Assembly: GCA_018417955.1 (NCBI GenBank)
Contig: JACTVC010000012.1
Location: 248,001 to 312,000 of the forward strand
Direction of reading: 5' to 3'
From: Laccaria trichodermophora
Taxonomy: Eukaryota > Basidiomycota > Agaricomycetes > Agaricales > Hydnangiaceae
Length of the DNA: 64,000 bases
Part shown: in pieces, positions 46,530 through 58,720 of the stretch
How the letters are laid out: each line of letters starts with the position of its first letter
Position numbering within the stretch: the stretch's first letter is position 1
The notes under the pieces: generated by a model
Databases searched by the model: none
Told to the model about the DNA's origin: nothing
What the model saw: only the letters and a program-made list of their open reading frames with translations
Translations under genes and position numbers: made by a program

Positions 46530-47214
46530 ATGAGCGACAGCCATCCCAGACGTCGCCCCTCCATTCGCAACAATCCCTGGTCTGTTCATCTCATACTTCC
46601 ATACCTCATCGTTCAGGTGCTCTTCTTCCTAGTATGGGTGTTTACCCAAGTATTCTACGTCCTTTCTTCAAAAGTATTCGACGAGGTCCCTTCTAACCTC
46701 CTGTACGGCGCTCCTTGCCTTCTTCTCCATCCAAGCAAGCTGACTAATTTCACAGGCCATGCTTCCTCACTATACCGCTCGGAACGCTCTTTTTGGGATT
46801 GAGCGTATACCACTTACGTCTACACCGCCGCTCCGATCCGCAGTTTTCGATGCTTATCGTCGGAATGTTTTCTATAGTGGCTACGGCCGCTTGGGCCGTT
46901 TTGGGATACGTAGAAGCGACCGTTCATGATGGTCCTCCTACAGATTCTGATAACATGGCGTATTGGTCGATGATTACCTTCATGTCAATGAGTTTTTACT
47001 ACCTGTGAGTGATGATTTTGTACTGCAAGGTGAAGGTTCCGCTGACTATCCCGAAATAGCTTCTGGAATATACTCGCACTGATAGGTTTTGGTGTGGCGG
47101 AGTGCTTCAGTATAAGGAGGACTCAGGATGCCAGTGAGTTTGGTTTGGTTTTGTAGGCGCCAGCGATTGATGATCACTTGTTTCATAGGATACCACCCTT
47201 TGCAGCCTGTATAG
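46530..47214 (+). CDS. Small multi-span membrane protein, unknown
   Basis: Exons 46530-46702, 46756-47004, 47060-47133 and 47189-47214 give 173 residues. About four hydrophobic spans: LILPYLIVQVLFFLVWVFTQ, FLTIPLGTLFLGLSVYHL, MLIVGMFSIVATAAWAVLGY, and ITFMSMSFYYLFWNILALIG. The last exon encodes only the final eight residues. Splice phases are consistent throughout. I do not recognise the family; the location is probably an internal or plasma membrane. Confidence 0.65.
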
Positions 47215-47704
47215 CTATCGAATGGCTTTGTCATGCTTTGGGATACCCTATTTAACGGAAAGCCATGACATATCCCTCTCGAGTAGTATTTCTGCTCTGG
47301 GCGATGGCATTGTCGTGGTCTCAACTATCAACTATCGAAAGGTCAGGCAAAACTCGACCCAATCCATCCGTCTCCCCGTTTCATGAAGGCGAGAATCGAA
47401 AGGCGGGTCGACTGCATGGGTAAATCATGACGGACTACACGAATCTTTCACTGGTGTCATAGCAGGGTGGTCAAGTAGTTATTCAAACGCCAGCAACTCA
47501 ACGGATTCGCGATAACAATTGTTGTGTACTTAAAATCGCTTTGCCAGAGCATTGCTCCTATGCATACGTCACGTGCTCGGTGCACAACTCGAACTTATGT
47601 GGCGATCTCCTGATAGTCAGCCTCCATCACTGTAAGTTCCAAGTGATACACGGCGCCGTGAATATTCAAAAAACCATTGATTCCTGCTTCCAAAATAGAT
47701 ATCG
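47215..47704. other. No gene; upstream of the broken oxygenase gene
   Basis: Short frames only. Confidence 0.4.
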
Positions 47705-49492
47705 ATGACTCTCCCGATTCATGACATCGAAGCTGTGCGAGAGGCCATCTTGAAAGAGAAGCCTTTCTGCACTGGAACTTATCCACTCACCAACAATGCC
47801 GGACTCTTTTTCTTCCGTAAAGGCGACGCCGCAGGGTAGGATAGACACCCCGCCGATTTTGTAGCCCCTTTTTTCATTATTGCACCCTTAGGTGGGTCGA
47901 TCTATCCAACGCCAGTGATGCGAAGCTTCAAGCGCTTCTAGACGCCTGCGAGCCAGCTCCGTTCGGGGTAAACAATAAGGACGTTCTCGACGATACATAT
48001 CGCAAGGCTTGGAAGATGGACAATTCGAACTTTTCAACACGTCTCGATGTGGTTGATACCGGAATAGTAGAGCATGTTCGCTCCAAGCTCGCATCTGCAA
48101 AACAACTATTGACTACAGGTGTCTACATAGCGTCGGGTAGCTTTGGAGGCCTGGAGCAACGTACCCCTCTATCATAGTGCCCCATAGGAAGGTGTGTTCC
48201 TCACCAGTGCTCCTGAGCAACAAGAGACTCATAGTGCCATAGCACCATAGCAGCTGTAGCACGCCATAGTCAGATCTCCGAGATTTTGATCAAACAAGAA
48301 CATATAATTTTTTTTCCAATGTGATGCGAGCCTGAAGACGATCTTCACATTTCGGACCAGTTCGACAGAAGGTCAAAGTTGGATGAAATATCGTGAATAA
48401 TATTTGATAGTATGTACATAGCCAGTACCAATACATGAAACTATCAAGAATACTAATAGACCGAAGTATCATGTGTATGAACAAGCAATTAGTACTGAAC
48501 CATTGTATCAAACAATAATGGCAACAGGTGGTCGAGAACTTACTTTGTGAAAATGAAATGCACACTACTGATGTCCACCCAGTTGTACCAGGCTGAGATA
48601 GAACATTCTATGAAGGGTGGAAAGTTGTTAGTACTAGACGGCTTACATTGAGGAAACCCCGTATCAAGGAGGGAGCAATTTGCAAACAACGGGGGAGCTG
48701 TTCAAAAAAGGAGAGATGGGAGACAGAAGACGTTGGAAAGATGCCACCGACTGGCATTTTATATCTTCCACATGATGTGCCTGTTTGGCCAAAATAGTCC
48801 CCTTTCGGCGCACGGACACCGTCATCGTTGACGATGACCGTGCTTGTGAGATCGTTGGCAGTGAGATTTCTGATTAATTAGAACAGGTAAGCAGCTACTG
48901 ACCTGCGCTGTAGTCGTCGATTTCTACTGAACAGTATAAATCTACAGGAACCACCAGAGAGCTCATGAGATTTGGACGGTCTATGGGGAAACGAGGCTGC
49001 TACAGGAGTCTCCAGAGTTTGGCTGGCCCTCTCCGAGTCTCGTGAGAAAGGGCCTTGCTACTGGGAAAAAACGCCTTTGCAGATGCGTTGACGTCGGCCA
49101 CGGAGGTCAAAAGAAAATCCGACCCGAGCTGTACAAATTAAACATTTATGGTGAGTTAGATTCTAGGTCAAATAATGCTAATATGTGATACTCCTTTTTT
49201 TTTTTTTTGAGGCACTGGATCTTTCTTTAAGGCGCACAAAGACACTCCCCGGGGCGAGAACATGTTCGGATCCCTCGTCGTCGTTTTCCCCACTCGTCAT
49301 GAAGGCGGTACGCTGCACCTTCGCCACAAAGGTGAAGAATGGATCTTTGAATCTGCGGCCCTCACCTCCGGCCAAAGAGATCCCTCGATTGCGTATATTG
49401 CGTTCTACAGCGACGTTGAACATGAAATCTCTGTGGTTGAATCCGGTTACCGTGTTACGTTGACCTACAACCTTTACTTTGACGGCACTTAG
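47705..49492 (+). pseudogene. Broken 2OG-Fe(II) oxygenase-like gene (copy 1)
   Basis: Exon 1 (47705-47835) and exon 2 (from 47893) encode an N-terminal region closely like the copies at 60751 and 62919 (PFCTGTYPL, GLFFFRKGDAAG, WKMDNSNFSTRLD). Similarity stops near 48118 and resumes near 49100, so about 1 kb of unrelated sequence interrupts it. The resumed part (to 49150, then 49212-49492) has the catalytic core: AHKDTPRGE (H-x-D), FPTRHEGG, DVEHEISVVESGYRVTLTYNLYF with distal His and 2OG-binding Arg. A stop follows directly after YFDGT, where the other copies continue for about 190 residues. So the copy with an intact active site is the one that is broken. Confidence 0.75.
48119..49100. other. 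Foreign segment interrupting oxygenase copy 1
   Basis: About 1 kb with no counterpart in the other oxygenase copies. No clear terminal inverted repeat or target duplication could be seen. It contains short CATAG-rich repeats (about 48170-48270). Confidence 0.5.
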
Positions 49493-50049
49493 CACCCCTC
49501 TTTTATCCTCCAGTGTGGAATGAATTGGCTCACACATTTCGAGCTGGATAACTGGCTTTTTTTCTCTCTCAAAAATAATAACAATTGGGAGCCATGGGGG
49601 ATCTTTCCTTTGTTTGCTCCAAATGATAAAACAGGGGGTAACGCGGTAACGTATGGTCTATCATATATCATGCTCTAGCGGTGAACGTGATGATTCTTGA
49701 AAATTCTCCGAGCTTATGTATTATTCCCAGTCAATGGCCAGCATATCGGAAATCTTATGATATAATTACCCAAATTACGTGGCATTGTAAGATACTTACC
49801 TACTGCGTAAATGTCACCACATCTGTCCAGGCAATATACCAGTCTGTTTGCAGTCTATCACGGAATATTTTGGAGCTAGACGTCGAAAGGACAGTTTGAT
49901 TCATATTTTTTTTTTCTTAAAGATCTTGAGTTTTAAGTTGAAGAATACCCCAGTAAGAAGACAACAAAGTTAGTCTCTTAGTAGACTGTCTTATTGTAAT
50001 TGTATTGTAACATTAGGGCCCAGGCCCAGGCCCAAGCTACTACGTGAAC
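49493..50049. other. AT-rich spacer
   Basis: No supported gene. A (GGCCCA)3-like run lies near 50016-50035, just left of the putative transposon. Confidence 0.4.
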
Positions 50050-51575
50050 ACGTGCTTACTCTATGTACACCACCAAAAGGAGGCCAGGTCACAGAAACCT
50101 GGATCAAATTATGTAACCACATCCAGGTTCAATATCATGTCAACCTGTTGACAGCTGGGTGCCATGTGAACTTCGCACTAAACACAGCATGGCAACAGGG
50201 ACACCTGTCTCGGGGGTGGAGGAGACATGTTGAGAATGGGTGGTGATCCAGGCAATGCTGGTATATCAGGCTGGGTATGAGCTGCCAGGGTTTACATCTC
50301 ATTTCCATAGATTTATTCATCCTCAAAATTCAAGAGCATAAACAAAAGAATAAATTGTATTTTAACAAGGGGGAACACATGAGTTATTTTACAACTACTT
50401 TATCTACTACTCAAGGGCTGGCCGTTCGTTGAGGGAAGAGACCATTCATCGAGAAAGGAGGCCGTTCGTCGAGGGAGGGAGGAGCCCGTGCGTTGAAGGA
50501 GGGAGGAAACCATATGTCGAGGGAGACTAGAGGTTGTTCATTGAGGGAGGGGCCCTGTCCGTCTTCGCTGAGGGAGGAGGTCGTTTGTCAAGAAATGAGA
50601 CCGTTGGTTGAGGGGAGAGGCCGACTGTCCATTGAGGGAGGGAGGAGACCATCCGTGTGTCAAGGGAGGGAGGAGACCATCCATAGGGAGAGAGGGGACC
50701 ATCTGTCGAGGGAGGGAGACCATCCGTCAAGAGGGAGCAGACCGTCGGGGGGAGCAGACCGTCGGGAAGAGGCGTTTGTCGAGAGACGTTCATCGAGGGA
50801 GGAGGCCATGCGTCGAGGGAGGGAGGCAGCCATTCATCAAGGGAGGGAGGAGGCCATGCGTCAAGGGAGGGAGGAGGCCATATGTCGAGAGGGAGGAGAC
50901 CGTCCGTCGAGAGGGAGAAAACCGATTTCGTCGAGGGAGAAAACCGTCCGTCCGTCGAGAGGGAGGAGACCATCTGTGTGTTGAGGGAGGAGACCGTCCG
51001 TGTGTTGAGGGAGGGAGGAAACCGTCTGTAGAGAGGGAGGAGACCGTCCGTCAAGGGAGGGAGACAATCCGTCGAGGGGCCATTGTGATGGGTGGGAGGA
51101 AGTGGCAAGGGGACGCTGACTTCAAGCTCGATGTGGTGGGAAGGAAGAACAATGACTTTGTGCTGGGAAATTCAAAAATTCAACATGCTCACATGATGTC
51201 GGAGTTTCAACGGACTTGAAAGAAATTGCAGCTCGTTTTGTTCATTCAACTTCACGAGCCTATTGCTCGGCATTTGACACATAATTATAGGTAGCACAAT
51301 GAAATCAATTGCATATTGAAAAATCAGTACACTGTCTCTAACATAGGCCTTGCCTTTGAGTGAAATTTGGTGGATATTCTAATTTTGTGGTAAGGTGGTC
51401 ATTATGTTTACAGCAGAGCTGGCACCCATGTTTGAACCAGCTGATGGCCAGCTGGACCTGGGCACAGCATGTAGATCAGATAGCTGACAGCTGACAGATT
51501 TGATGCGCATCAGGAAATTCGGCAACCTGCCATCAACCTGTTGGCCATTTGGTGGTGTACTGATGTAGCCCAATT
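50050..51575. mobile_element. Putative transposon with 8-bp direct repeats
   Basis: ACGTGAAC occurs directly outside both ends (50042-50049 and 51576-51583). A partly conserved inverted motif GTACACCACCAAA lies near each end (left about 50064, right as TTTGGTGGTGTAC near 51548). An 8-bp duplication would fit a hAT-type insertion, but the outermost bases of the ends match poorly. No transposase is seen. The interior is mostly the minisatellite below. The insertion would sit 5 bp before the start codon of the acetyltransferase-like gene. Confidence 0.4.
50420..51080 (+). repeat. Purine-rich minisatellite
   Basis: About 660 bp of degenerate tandem repeats built from GAGGGAGGGAGGAGACC, GTCCGTCGAGAGG and similar pieces, unit about 24-33 bp. 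Both strands stay open over long stretches (up to 203 codons) only because the repeat lacks stop codons. The strand bias (G/A on plus) could support triplex or G-quadruplex structure. Confidence 0.9.
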
Positions 51576-51587
51576 ACGTGAACGAAC

Positions 51588-52329
51588 ATGAACTTACCTC
51601 AACCGAACGCGTTTGACATTACCTGGCCCTCCAGCTCTATAACTATCGTTCATGTTTTAACGGTAGATTATCAGTATCCTTTCTTTGATCCATTCCTCAG
51701 AAACGTTGCAAATACCAGGCACTCAATCAAAAGCTCCCAGTCAAGAAATGGCCCACGAAGGCGCGTAAGGCCCTCCCAATTACACTGCTCCGTAAGCCCC
51801 TGATCTTAATTTGTAAGAATAATACTCATCTTCCAGATCATCAAACAATACCTCTGCGCCATTCCGTCCCCTGGCCTAACATGGCCGTAGAACATGTTTT
51901 GTTGCCGGAGTTTGATATGCATCCCGGGCCTGGCATATTCTGCCTTTTGCCAGACAGTCCTATCGCGGTGTTATCCTTTTCATCGAATCACTCCCCATCG
52001 ATAACAATGATTACGCTTCGTCAAGTAACAAGAATGGTCAACGAATGGTGCGTTTACGCAAGTTCGTGTGCGGTCCAGAATTTCAGCGAAGGGGTGTCGG
52101 AACGCAACTCCTGGTGTTTGCCCTATCGATGGCTAGATCCGAAGTGAACGCCACAATAGTGTTTTGGGACGCCAAAACGTCAAGCCATGATTGGTACAAA
52201 AGACGGGGACCTAAAGCCTCTGGAGCCGGGTCCTGCAAAGCCTCCGCGGAATACATCAGCATGAGAATAAAAGTTTGGGAATTGAAAGACCAACAATACT
52301 CGGAAAGCGTCGAGCATGAGGCTTCATAA
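51588..52329 (+). pseudogene. GNAT-family N-acetyltransferase-like gene, frame uncertain
   Basis: The 3' part (about 51980-52329, one frame) is clear GNAT sequence: ESLPIDNNDY, NGQRMVRLRKFVCGPEFQRRGVGTQLLVFAL (the acetyl-CoA binding motif Q/R-x-x-G-x-G) and WDAKTSSHDWYKRRG. Upstream pieces that fit the family lie in different frames: VDYQYPFFDPFLRNVANTR, KKWPTKARKALPITLL and VEHVLLPEFDMHPGPGIF. An intron (GTAAGC near 51791 to CCAG near 51838) explains one shift, but at least one frame change near 51960-51980 has no good splice sites. It is either a decayed gene or has an intron model I could not find. Confidence 0.6.
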
Positions 52330-54456
52330 ATGCGTGGGTCAATCACTAATCGCCGTCTAACCCTTTACTTCATATACCTAACGCTTCTACAACAAGAATC
52401 GACCTTTCTTTCTCACCAAGCTTCTAAATCATCCCAAACACGGTACGGACGGTCTGCATATGGACTGAGATGGGAGGGTTTTTTTTCTCCTTGCTGCTCA
52501 CATAATAACTCTAGTGGTAATTTCCAACGTGCAGAATTCCAGGTTCATTTTCCCTTTTGGTTTCGGCGACCCACCAATCAGCTGGCCACGATCCACGGGT
52601 GAATCGTCATTTCCTCCCTTGGCACAGCTCCCGATAACAAAATATTGGGTCCACAAACATGTGTCGACCAGTGGTGCTCACGCGCCCTACAACGGATGCC
52701 TTTGAACATTCCACAGAAAGATAGCCAAGAATTCACAATACCGCAAGCAGCCGGTGATCGGGAACGGTGAATATTTGAATAGGCACACTGCGAGGTCACC
52801 CTGGACTTGCAGCACGCTCTGATGTCATATCCAGCCCGATAGAACAACGTGTTTTAAGCTCGCTACTAACTAGAATGCAATTGAATTGGTATATCTCATG
52901 TTCCATTTATATGCCTTCTCACGTCGACGACGGCAACTAAAGAAAAACACGAACGCCCTCGTATGGCGCTTAACTACTTCTGAAAGGTCTGGTGTGATAT
53001 TCGACCTGGATTAAAGTTTGCAAAAAAAGATACACCTGGTGGATTATTAGCGGAGTTCTTATACAAGAAATACCGTTTCGGCCACTACACCCCGAAAAAA
53101 TCGATGACAACGGGCGGACAGAGGAGCAATATTTTTTGGCATGTCGCTTTCCATATTCGCCTCTCTTCTCCACTTGAATCGCAAGGTACCAATTGACCCC
53201 GAACTAGCCCCGAGAAGTATTATGCCCATTAGAGCACCACGAAAACCCTATAAATAAGGGGGACTCCTTTTTCAAATTCAAAGCCCTTGAACATTCATTC
53301 CCACCTCGCGCTTTGACAGAGAAATGCTTACCCACCAAGTAGTTCTCCTCGCCTCTCCAGTTTTGCTACTTGCTTTGACTCAAAGGCGGTCGATGCAGCG
53401 AATGCTTTTCAGCTTTCGATGCGGCCGTCTTTGTTCATAGCCAAAGTAGTGAAGTGGAGCGTCGTTGGGAATTAATTGTGGGTCGGCCTGTTCCTAAAAG
53501 CAGAGGACACTACTACGTTCTCGTTTTTCTTGCTCTTTACGGACCGCTTTCCGTTGCGTTTATGCTTCTGTTGCTTTCGCTCATTTGACCAACGTACCTA
53601 CTATCAGAGACACTCTGAGGTGACCATTAGTTCCACTGAACGGTCAGAGGCGTTATTCCAATCTGTCCGCCAATGACTGATTGTTCCCAGCCTTTGACAT
53701 GCTCTATATATTTGCTATCTTTCGACACAGATTCAGTCAGTCGTTAAAACCTAGTTGCAGACAGTTCAGAAGGAGTGCTTTCTATTATCTCCATTGCATA
53801 GGTTCGTAAGCAGAGATGTAGTTTGTAGTTTGTCGAAGGCTAAAGTTGATCTGTATAAGCTATTACTACAAGGTTGCTGTGGTATCATAAACCTCGCGCA
53901 CGCCCATGTAGGCTGGTCTCAAATGAGTTTAGCTTAGAAATAAACATGTAACGGCATGCCAGTGACGAGTGAAGGAATAAGCGCTACACGCCCACAATGC
54001 CGTTAAGTCTTGCCGTCCCGAAGCTTGAAATATGAATGGACAGAGGAGGAGTTCAGTTGTGCAGTTGTTGTGCAGCGTGGCTTTTGCCGAACGCTAACGC
54101 AAATCATTTTAAGAGTTCAGGACTCCAAATGTGGGGATTCATATAAATCAATAAATCTTCCGAAGGAGAACTATTTTTACATACGAGTTGTTGAACATTG
54201 AGGAACTAACCGGGGTACGACTGGCAGCGCAGTATGCCGCAAGATCCTAGCTGATAGGAAATCCATTTATTGTGAACACGTTTTCGGTTTTTTCTTTTTT
54301 TTTGAATTCTTGGAATCAGGCTAACAATCGTCCTTGTTCAGGCAAATTATGTAAAGCATATTACATAAGCCCTCATCTGACGCTGTTGATCTTCCAAACT
54401 CTTCCACTAACGCTCACCACGGAAATCGTTATATTCTTAAAGCTTTCCGTATTTCT
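52330..54456. other. Gene-poor stretch; one TATA box and a short hydrophobic stub
   Basis: TATAAATA at 53249-53256 is followed by an ATG at 53324 that opens a 38-codon frame with a signal-peptide-like start (MLTHQVVLLASPVLLLALTQ) ending at 53440. It may be the remains of a small secreted protein gene. Nothing else is supported. Confidence 0.35.
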
Positions 54457-55308
54457 ATGGACGCCCGTCTTCGTCGAGTAAACAAGGAGATTGCTGGTCA
54501 GTGCGTCACTACTCTCCTGCCGAACTATCATGCTGATCTTTACCACTCCTCAAGATTGCAAGAACGACAAGACCTCCAATATCAGGATCGAACTCATCGA
54601 TGAATCGCCATTTCATCTAAAAGGGTCGTTCCCAGGTCCTGATGGCACGCCATACGAAGGCGGGCACTTTGAAGTTGTGAGTCCACAGTAATCACCCGCA
54701 TCAGCATTCTCAGACTTGGCATGTTTCGCCACCCCAAAAGGACATAGTGATACCCGAATCGTACCCCTTCCAGCCCGTGAAGATGAAATTCATAACCAAG
54801 GTGTATCATCCGAATATTTCGTCGGCCTCTGGGGCAATTTGTCTCGACATTCTAAAAGACGCCTGGTCGCCCGTCCTTACATTGAAATCTACTTTGATAT
54901 CGCTCCAGAGTCTTCTCTGCTCACCGGAACCAAATGATCCACAGGACGCTGAAGTTGCGAAACATTACTCCACGAGCAAGTCTAGCTTCGAGGACACCGC
55001 GATATATTGGACGCAAATTTACGCAGGCGGGCCAGGCCCTAAGGAGAAGAAAGGAAAGGGCTCGAGTAGATCGGATGTAAGAGATGAAGTAGCGATTGCG
55101 GGGCTTGAGAAAGCACACGTTGACCAGTTTGAAGCTCTCGGTTTCCAGAGAAGCAAAGTTGTACGTTCGACTCTCACCATTGACGTTAAGGAACTCAACC
55201 CAATTCTTGTTTTTGTGGCAGATTGACGTTCTCCGACGGCTTAACTATCGTGGAGCCAATGTGGCTCAGATTACAGACGACAGGGTTGTAGAAGAGTTGT
55301 TGAAATGA
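54457..55308 (+). CDS. UBC1: Ubiquitin-conjugating enzyme E2 with C-terminal UBA (Ubc1/UBE2K type)
   Basis: Exons 54457-54496, 54555-54676, 54741-55160 and 55222-55308 give 222 residues. The UBC fold is complete: PFHLKGSFPGPDGTPYEGGHFEV, HPN at 77-79 and the catalytic Cys88 in GAICLDILKDAWSPVLTL. A Gly/Lys/Ser-rich linker leads to a UBA domain (HVDQFEALGFQRSKVIDVLRRLNY) that spans the last intron. This class builds K48-linked chains on substrates for proteasomal degradation. All key residues are present. Confidence 0.95.
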
Positions 55309-57369
55309 TCATCTTCGCTTTGGGATTTCTTGTCTGCCGTCTTTCATGACCGCGCAACTTTGCGAACGTTTTCGATCTTTTTCCGTTTCCCTCGCAAGGT
55401 CGTTGAAAAAGTCTGGCGATTAAAGCCTTGCGGCCTCAATGCCCCTTCCCTATTCGGTCCTTTTGGGTAATTTGCGGGGTTGTGTGTCTCAAGAAAGGGA
55501 TTGAATAGGTCCTTCAAGCTGCCTTGTGGCCTTCGCTGAGTTCAGAATTTACTCCGAGTGTCATTTCTCCTTTGAAAGGGAAGCACAACACGCTGCAGCA
55601 TGGCATCCGAGCCAAGGCCTCGTCTCAAGTTCTCCCCACTCCCCATGATGCCGTGATAACTTACTAAAATTCATAGACGCTTATGCTGTATTATGTTGTT
55701 CGTTGGCTGACTCTCCTGCACCGGCAAAAGCGAGGAGATCTGTCCAACTGATTGTCCATGACCAGGATAAGGCACACAGGTCATGCCCAAGGTTTGAAAA
55801 CGCGGCTGGCTGACCGATGACGTGAGTCCGTAGACTCTCAATGCCGTGGTTGACCAAAGTAGAATTGCCGCCAAATGAAAGTCGTGCTGATACGCATAGT
55901 TCACCGCCAGGCCAGGCCAGTATTCGGACCTGAATATACGAGTTTTGGAAGTGCTGGTTCGAGGTCGCAGCAGCGGAGCCGTCGTGCAAATGCCTTTGTG
56001 AAATCAAGGCCTCTCCATGTTTCCGATTCATATCAGGGTCTGTTATTTGTTTGAAACGCTGGTGAGCAAATTTTCAGTCTTATCTACCTTTCATGAAATC
56101 GGAACGAAAAAATCTCACCAGGGAAGACCCCGTTAGCCAAAAAGAGACGGCGTGTATTGCTCACGGGAAGGTATAGAGCATTGACGGACTTCCCAGAACT
56201 TTGGCCCCCGTCCTTCACCGTAAATTTTCAGATTTAGGATCGGGCGCAGAGATTGCCGTCATCAAAAGACCATTCCAACAAGTCGTCGTAAGTGCAGGCT
56301 CGCATGGGAAGGAATCAGAAAGCCAAATTTGGTCCTTGGGAGTCCGCATGCAATTCGCGGATTAGAAAAACTTTTCTCTCTCAGTTAGGCAGGCTGGAGC
56401 TGTCGGGGAATCCTAGAGATATGTGGCGGCCGATTCTTGATGATTTTCGAGGTCCAACCCGTCGGGTAAAAACGTCCAAGGTCTTCGCTGTCAATTGGTA
56501 AGCCTCTTCAACACGACGCTGTCGTGGCAAGGCGAGAATGATCAGTAGGATGCTACCCGATCCAAAAGGTAGCGGCTGGGAGATATTACTTGCGCCGTCT
56601 GGTAAACTTGTGCTGTTAACTCGCCTGACCCGGTAGAACGGCGAGCTGAGGCTCTCAACCTAAAAGTGTACAACGCGGTCGCCGGGGCAGCCAGAAACTC
56701 GCAGTATTGTGGCCTTCAGAACGATATGGCCCCGATGTCAGGTGGAGCAATCATTAAGGCCGTCCAAGCAAGAATCAAGATTCTGTCCATATAGAGAGAT
56801 GTGTGGATCCAGTTGTCAGCTTGCCACATGATAGAGACTCACTTCCGGGTTCCCAGAGGTAAATGGAGTCGAGATTAGATAACACACCGTGCTGAGGATG
56901 TGAATATGCTTCGCCCACTCTAGTTAAAGACTGAGACGAACCACAGGTGTTCGACATCAACAGCATACACCTGTGTGACGGTCTGATCTAGTGCTGAGTC
57001 CAAGTTCTAGATGTCACCCTAAGATGTGGCAGTAGGGAGACTGTCTTTCGGAGGTAGGAAGAGTCGGAACCTTGGCGGTTTCAGTGCTAAGCGCTAATCT
57101 CCCAAGGAAAAACTCGCAGGTATCCGAGGATTGGAGTTGACAGCAGTGATTTCATCTTGAAGAGGACGCAAAACTTGCCGGAATGGTCGGTCGAACTTCG
57201 GTCGGCGGGGCGGCCCCAGCCCGGAGCCGATGATTACTTTTTATTGGTTGCACCTGAGAACAGCTGGTAGATGAGGAAGAAGGTACTAAGGAGTGGAGTA
57301 ATTGATGTATGAAATGCTATGGTATCGATATCGACTAAAGAACGGCATGGCCAAGATGTGAAGACGGCA
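55309..57369. other. Long convergent region without a supported gene
   Basis: A 116-codon minus-strand frame (55681-56031) starts with a plain ATG but has no recognised motif or splice partners. The rest is featureless by eye. Confidence 0.4.
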
Positions 57370-58405
57370 TCAGAAAGTTTCCTCCTCGTCGACGGCAGTT
57401 CCGTCAGGAACTTCAAAGCCCTCCTGTCGCAGGGAAAGAATCGACAGTCGGGCGACATTCATGGGAGGAAACGTTGGCGCTCACCTCGGTCGAGTAGAGA
57501 ATCTTTTGGATGTCCTTCAACGTCGCGTCGTCAGGCTGCCCTGCGGTTTCTAGGGCCTCCACCTGTTGCTGCACGAGGATCTCGATATCTCGTAGCTAAG
57601 CTGGCAGTTAGAAACGGTACGAAACGAATGACGTTGGAGGCGCACCTTCTCGAAGTAGAAATCCCGCTCCTTCTCGAGCCCTTCAAGATGCGTCGACATT
57701 TCCTTCAGCTGCGCCTGGAGTGCCTGAACCGCCTCGTTTGGTTGGGCAGAACCGGATCGGTAACCGCTAACGGGTGTCCTCCCACCGGCCCTACCAGCAG
57801 CGGCAGCCAGTCCGGGGTTTGTAGTGCTCCTTGAGGTGGCGATGGGGGCGACAGTGGCGGGTGCCTCCAAGGCTACGCCCTTCCGTCGAGCAACTGCATC
57901 GTACCCTTGACCGCCGTAATTTTGGTCCCAAAACCGTTTCATCCATTGGAGGAATTCGAGGTTATCCCTGCCATGAAGTGAGTGAGTAAGTGTGCAGGGT
58001 GGGGTGACGCGTGCTTACTGCATTTTGCATTTTACCAGCTTCTCCACGGGGATTGGCTGGGACGTTCTGGTCAACAATGAATGCAGAAAACAATAGTGCC
58101 ACGGACCTTGTCTATCTTCTTCGCCTTGAATACGTTCTGCATGACTTTGTAGTTCGCTACGTATTCGTATTCATGTTTCGCGTTCATTTTGACTCTGATC
58201 ATAGGTAGATCGCCTAGATCCACAACAGAGAGAGGCAATATACGTCAGCAAAGCACCTCGGTGCACGCGATGGGGGTACTTTACCGTAGATTGAGTCGAG
58301 AATTTGGCAGTACGCGCCTCCGCTGCCACATTGCTCGACTTTCGTGTAGTTGATCTGCAAGAGCTCGTTGAGCCACTGCAACAAATCAGTTCTAGAGGCC
58401 GTCAT
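57370..58405 (-). CDS. mal3: EB1/Mal3/Bim1-type microtubule plus-end tracking protein
   Basis: Complement of exons 57370-57423, 57485-57595, 57646-57967, 58019-58056, 58107-58213 and 58285-58405: 250 residues. An N-terminal calponin-homology domain (LLQWLNELLQINYTKVEQ, MIRVKMNAKHEYEYVANYK, LEFLQWMKRFWDQNY) is followed by a basic, Ala/Gly-rich linker. Next is the EB-homology coiled coil (LEKERDFYFEKLRDIEILVQ) and an acidic tail ending EEETF, close to the family's EEY/F end. It binds growing microtubule ends and recruits partners. All six exons join in phase. Confidence 0.95.
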
Positions 58406-58720
58406 CGTCGTCTAGGGAGGCTGAGGATGCGGTGTACGTTGGGGGAGGTTGCAAACTCGTTCGACGCCAACGTCGCTGGCGAATTAATTTAACCGATTTG
58501 GTCATCGGTGGTATTTTAATTATTAAAAAAAAGGCCATTCTAACCTAAACCCGAACAGCGTGCACAAAGGTGAACTTGGTTCACAATTCTAAAACATGAA
58601 TATCGGAATGCTTACTTACTTTTTATTTGAACACCTCGACATACCAACCATTACTAGAGCGATCAGTAACCCCACAAACCTCATCTCTTGGCTCAGAACA
58701 CAGTCAGCGGCGCAAGAAAC
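58406..58720. promoter_or_regulatory. Divergent promoter between EB1 and F-box genes
   Basis: About 315 bp between two divergent starts. No clear TATA box or other named site. Confidence 0.45.

Noticed and set aside
50527..51219. Long open frames on both strands over the minisatellite
   Set aside because: They arise from a stop-free repeat unit and have no family resemblance or gene context.
55681..56031. 116-codon minus-strand frame
   Set aside because: No recognisable motif, splice partners or promoter; chance frame is as likely.
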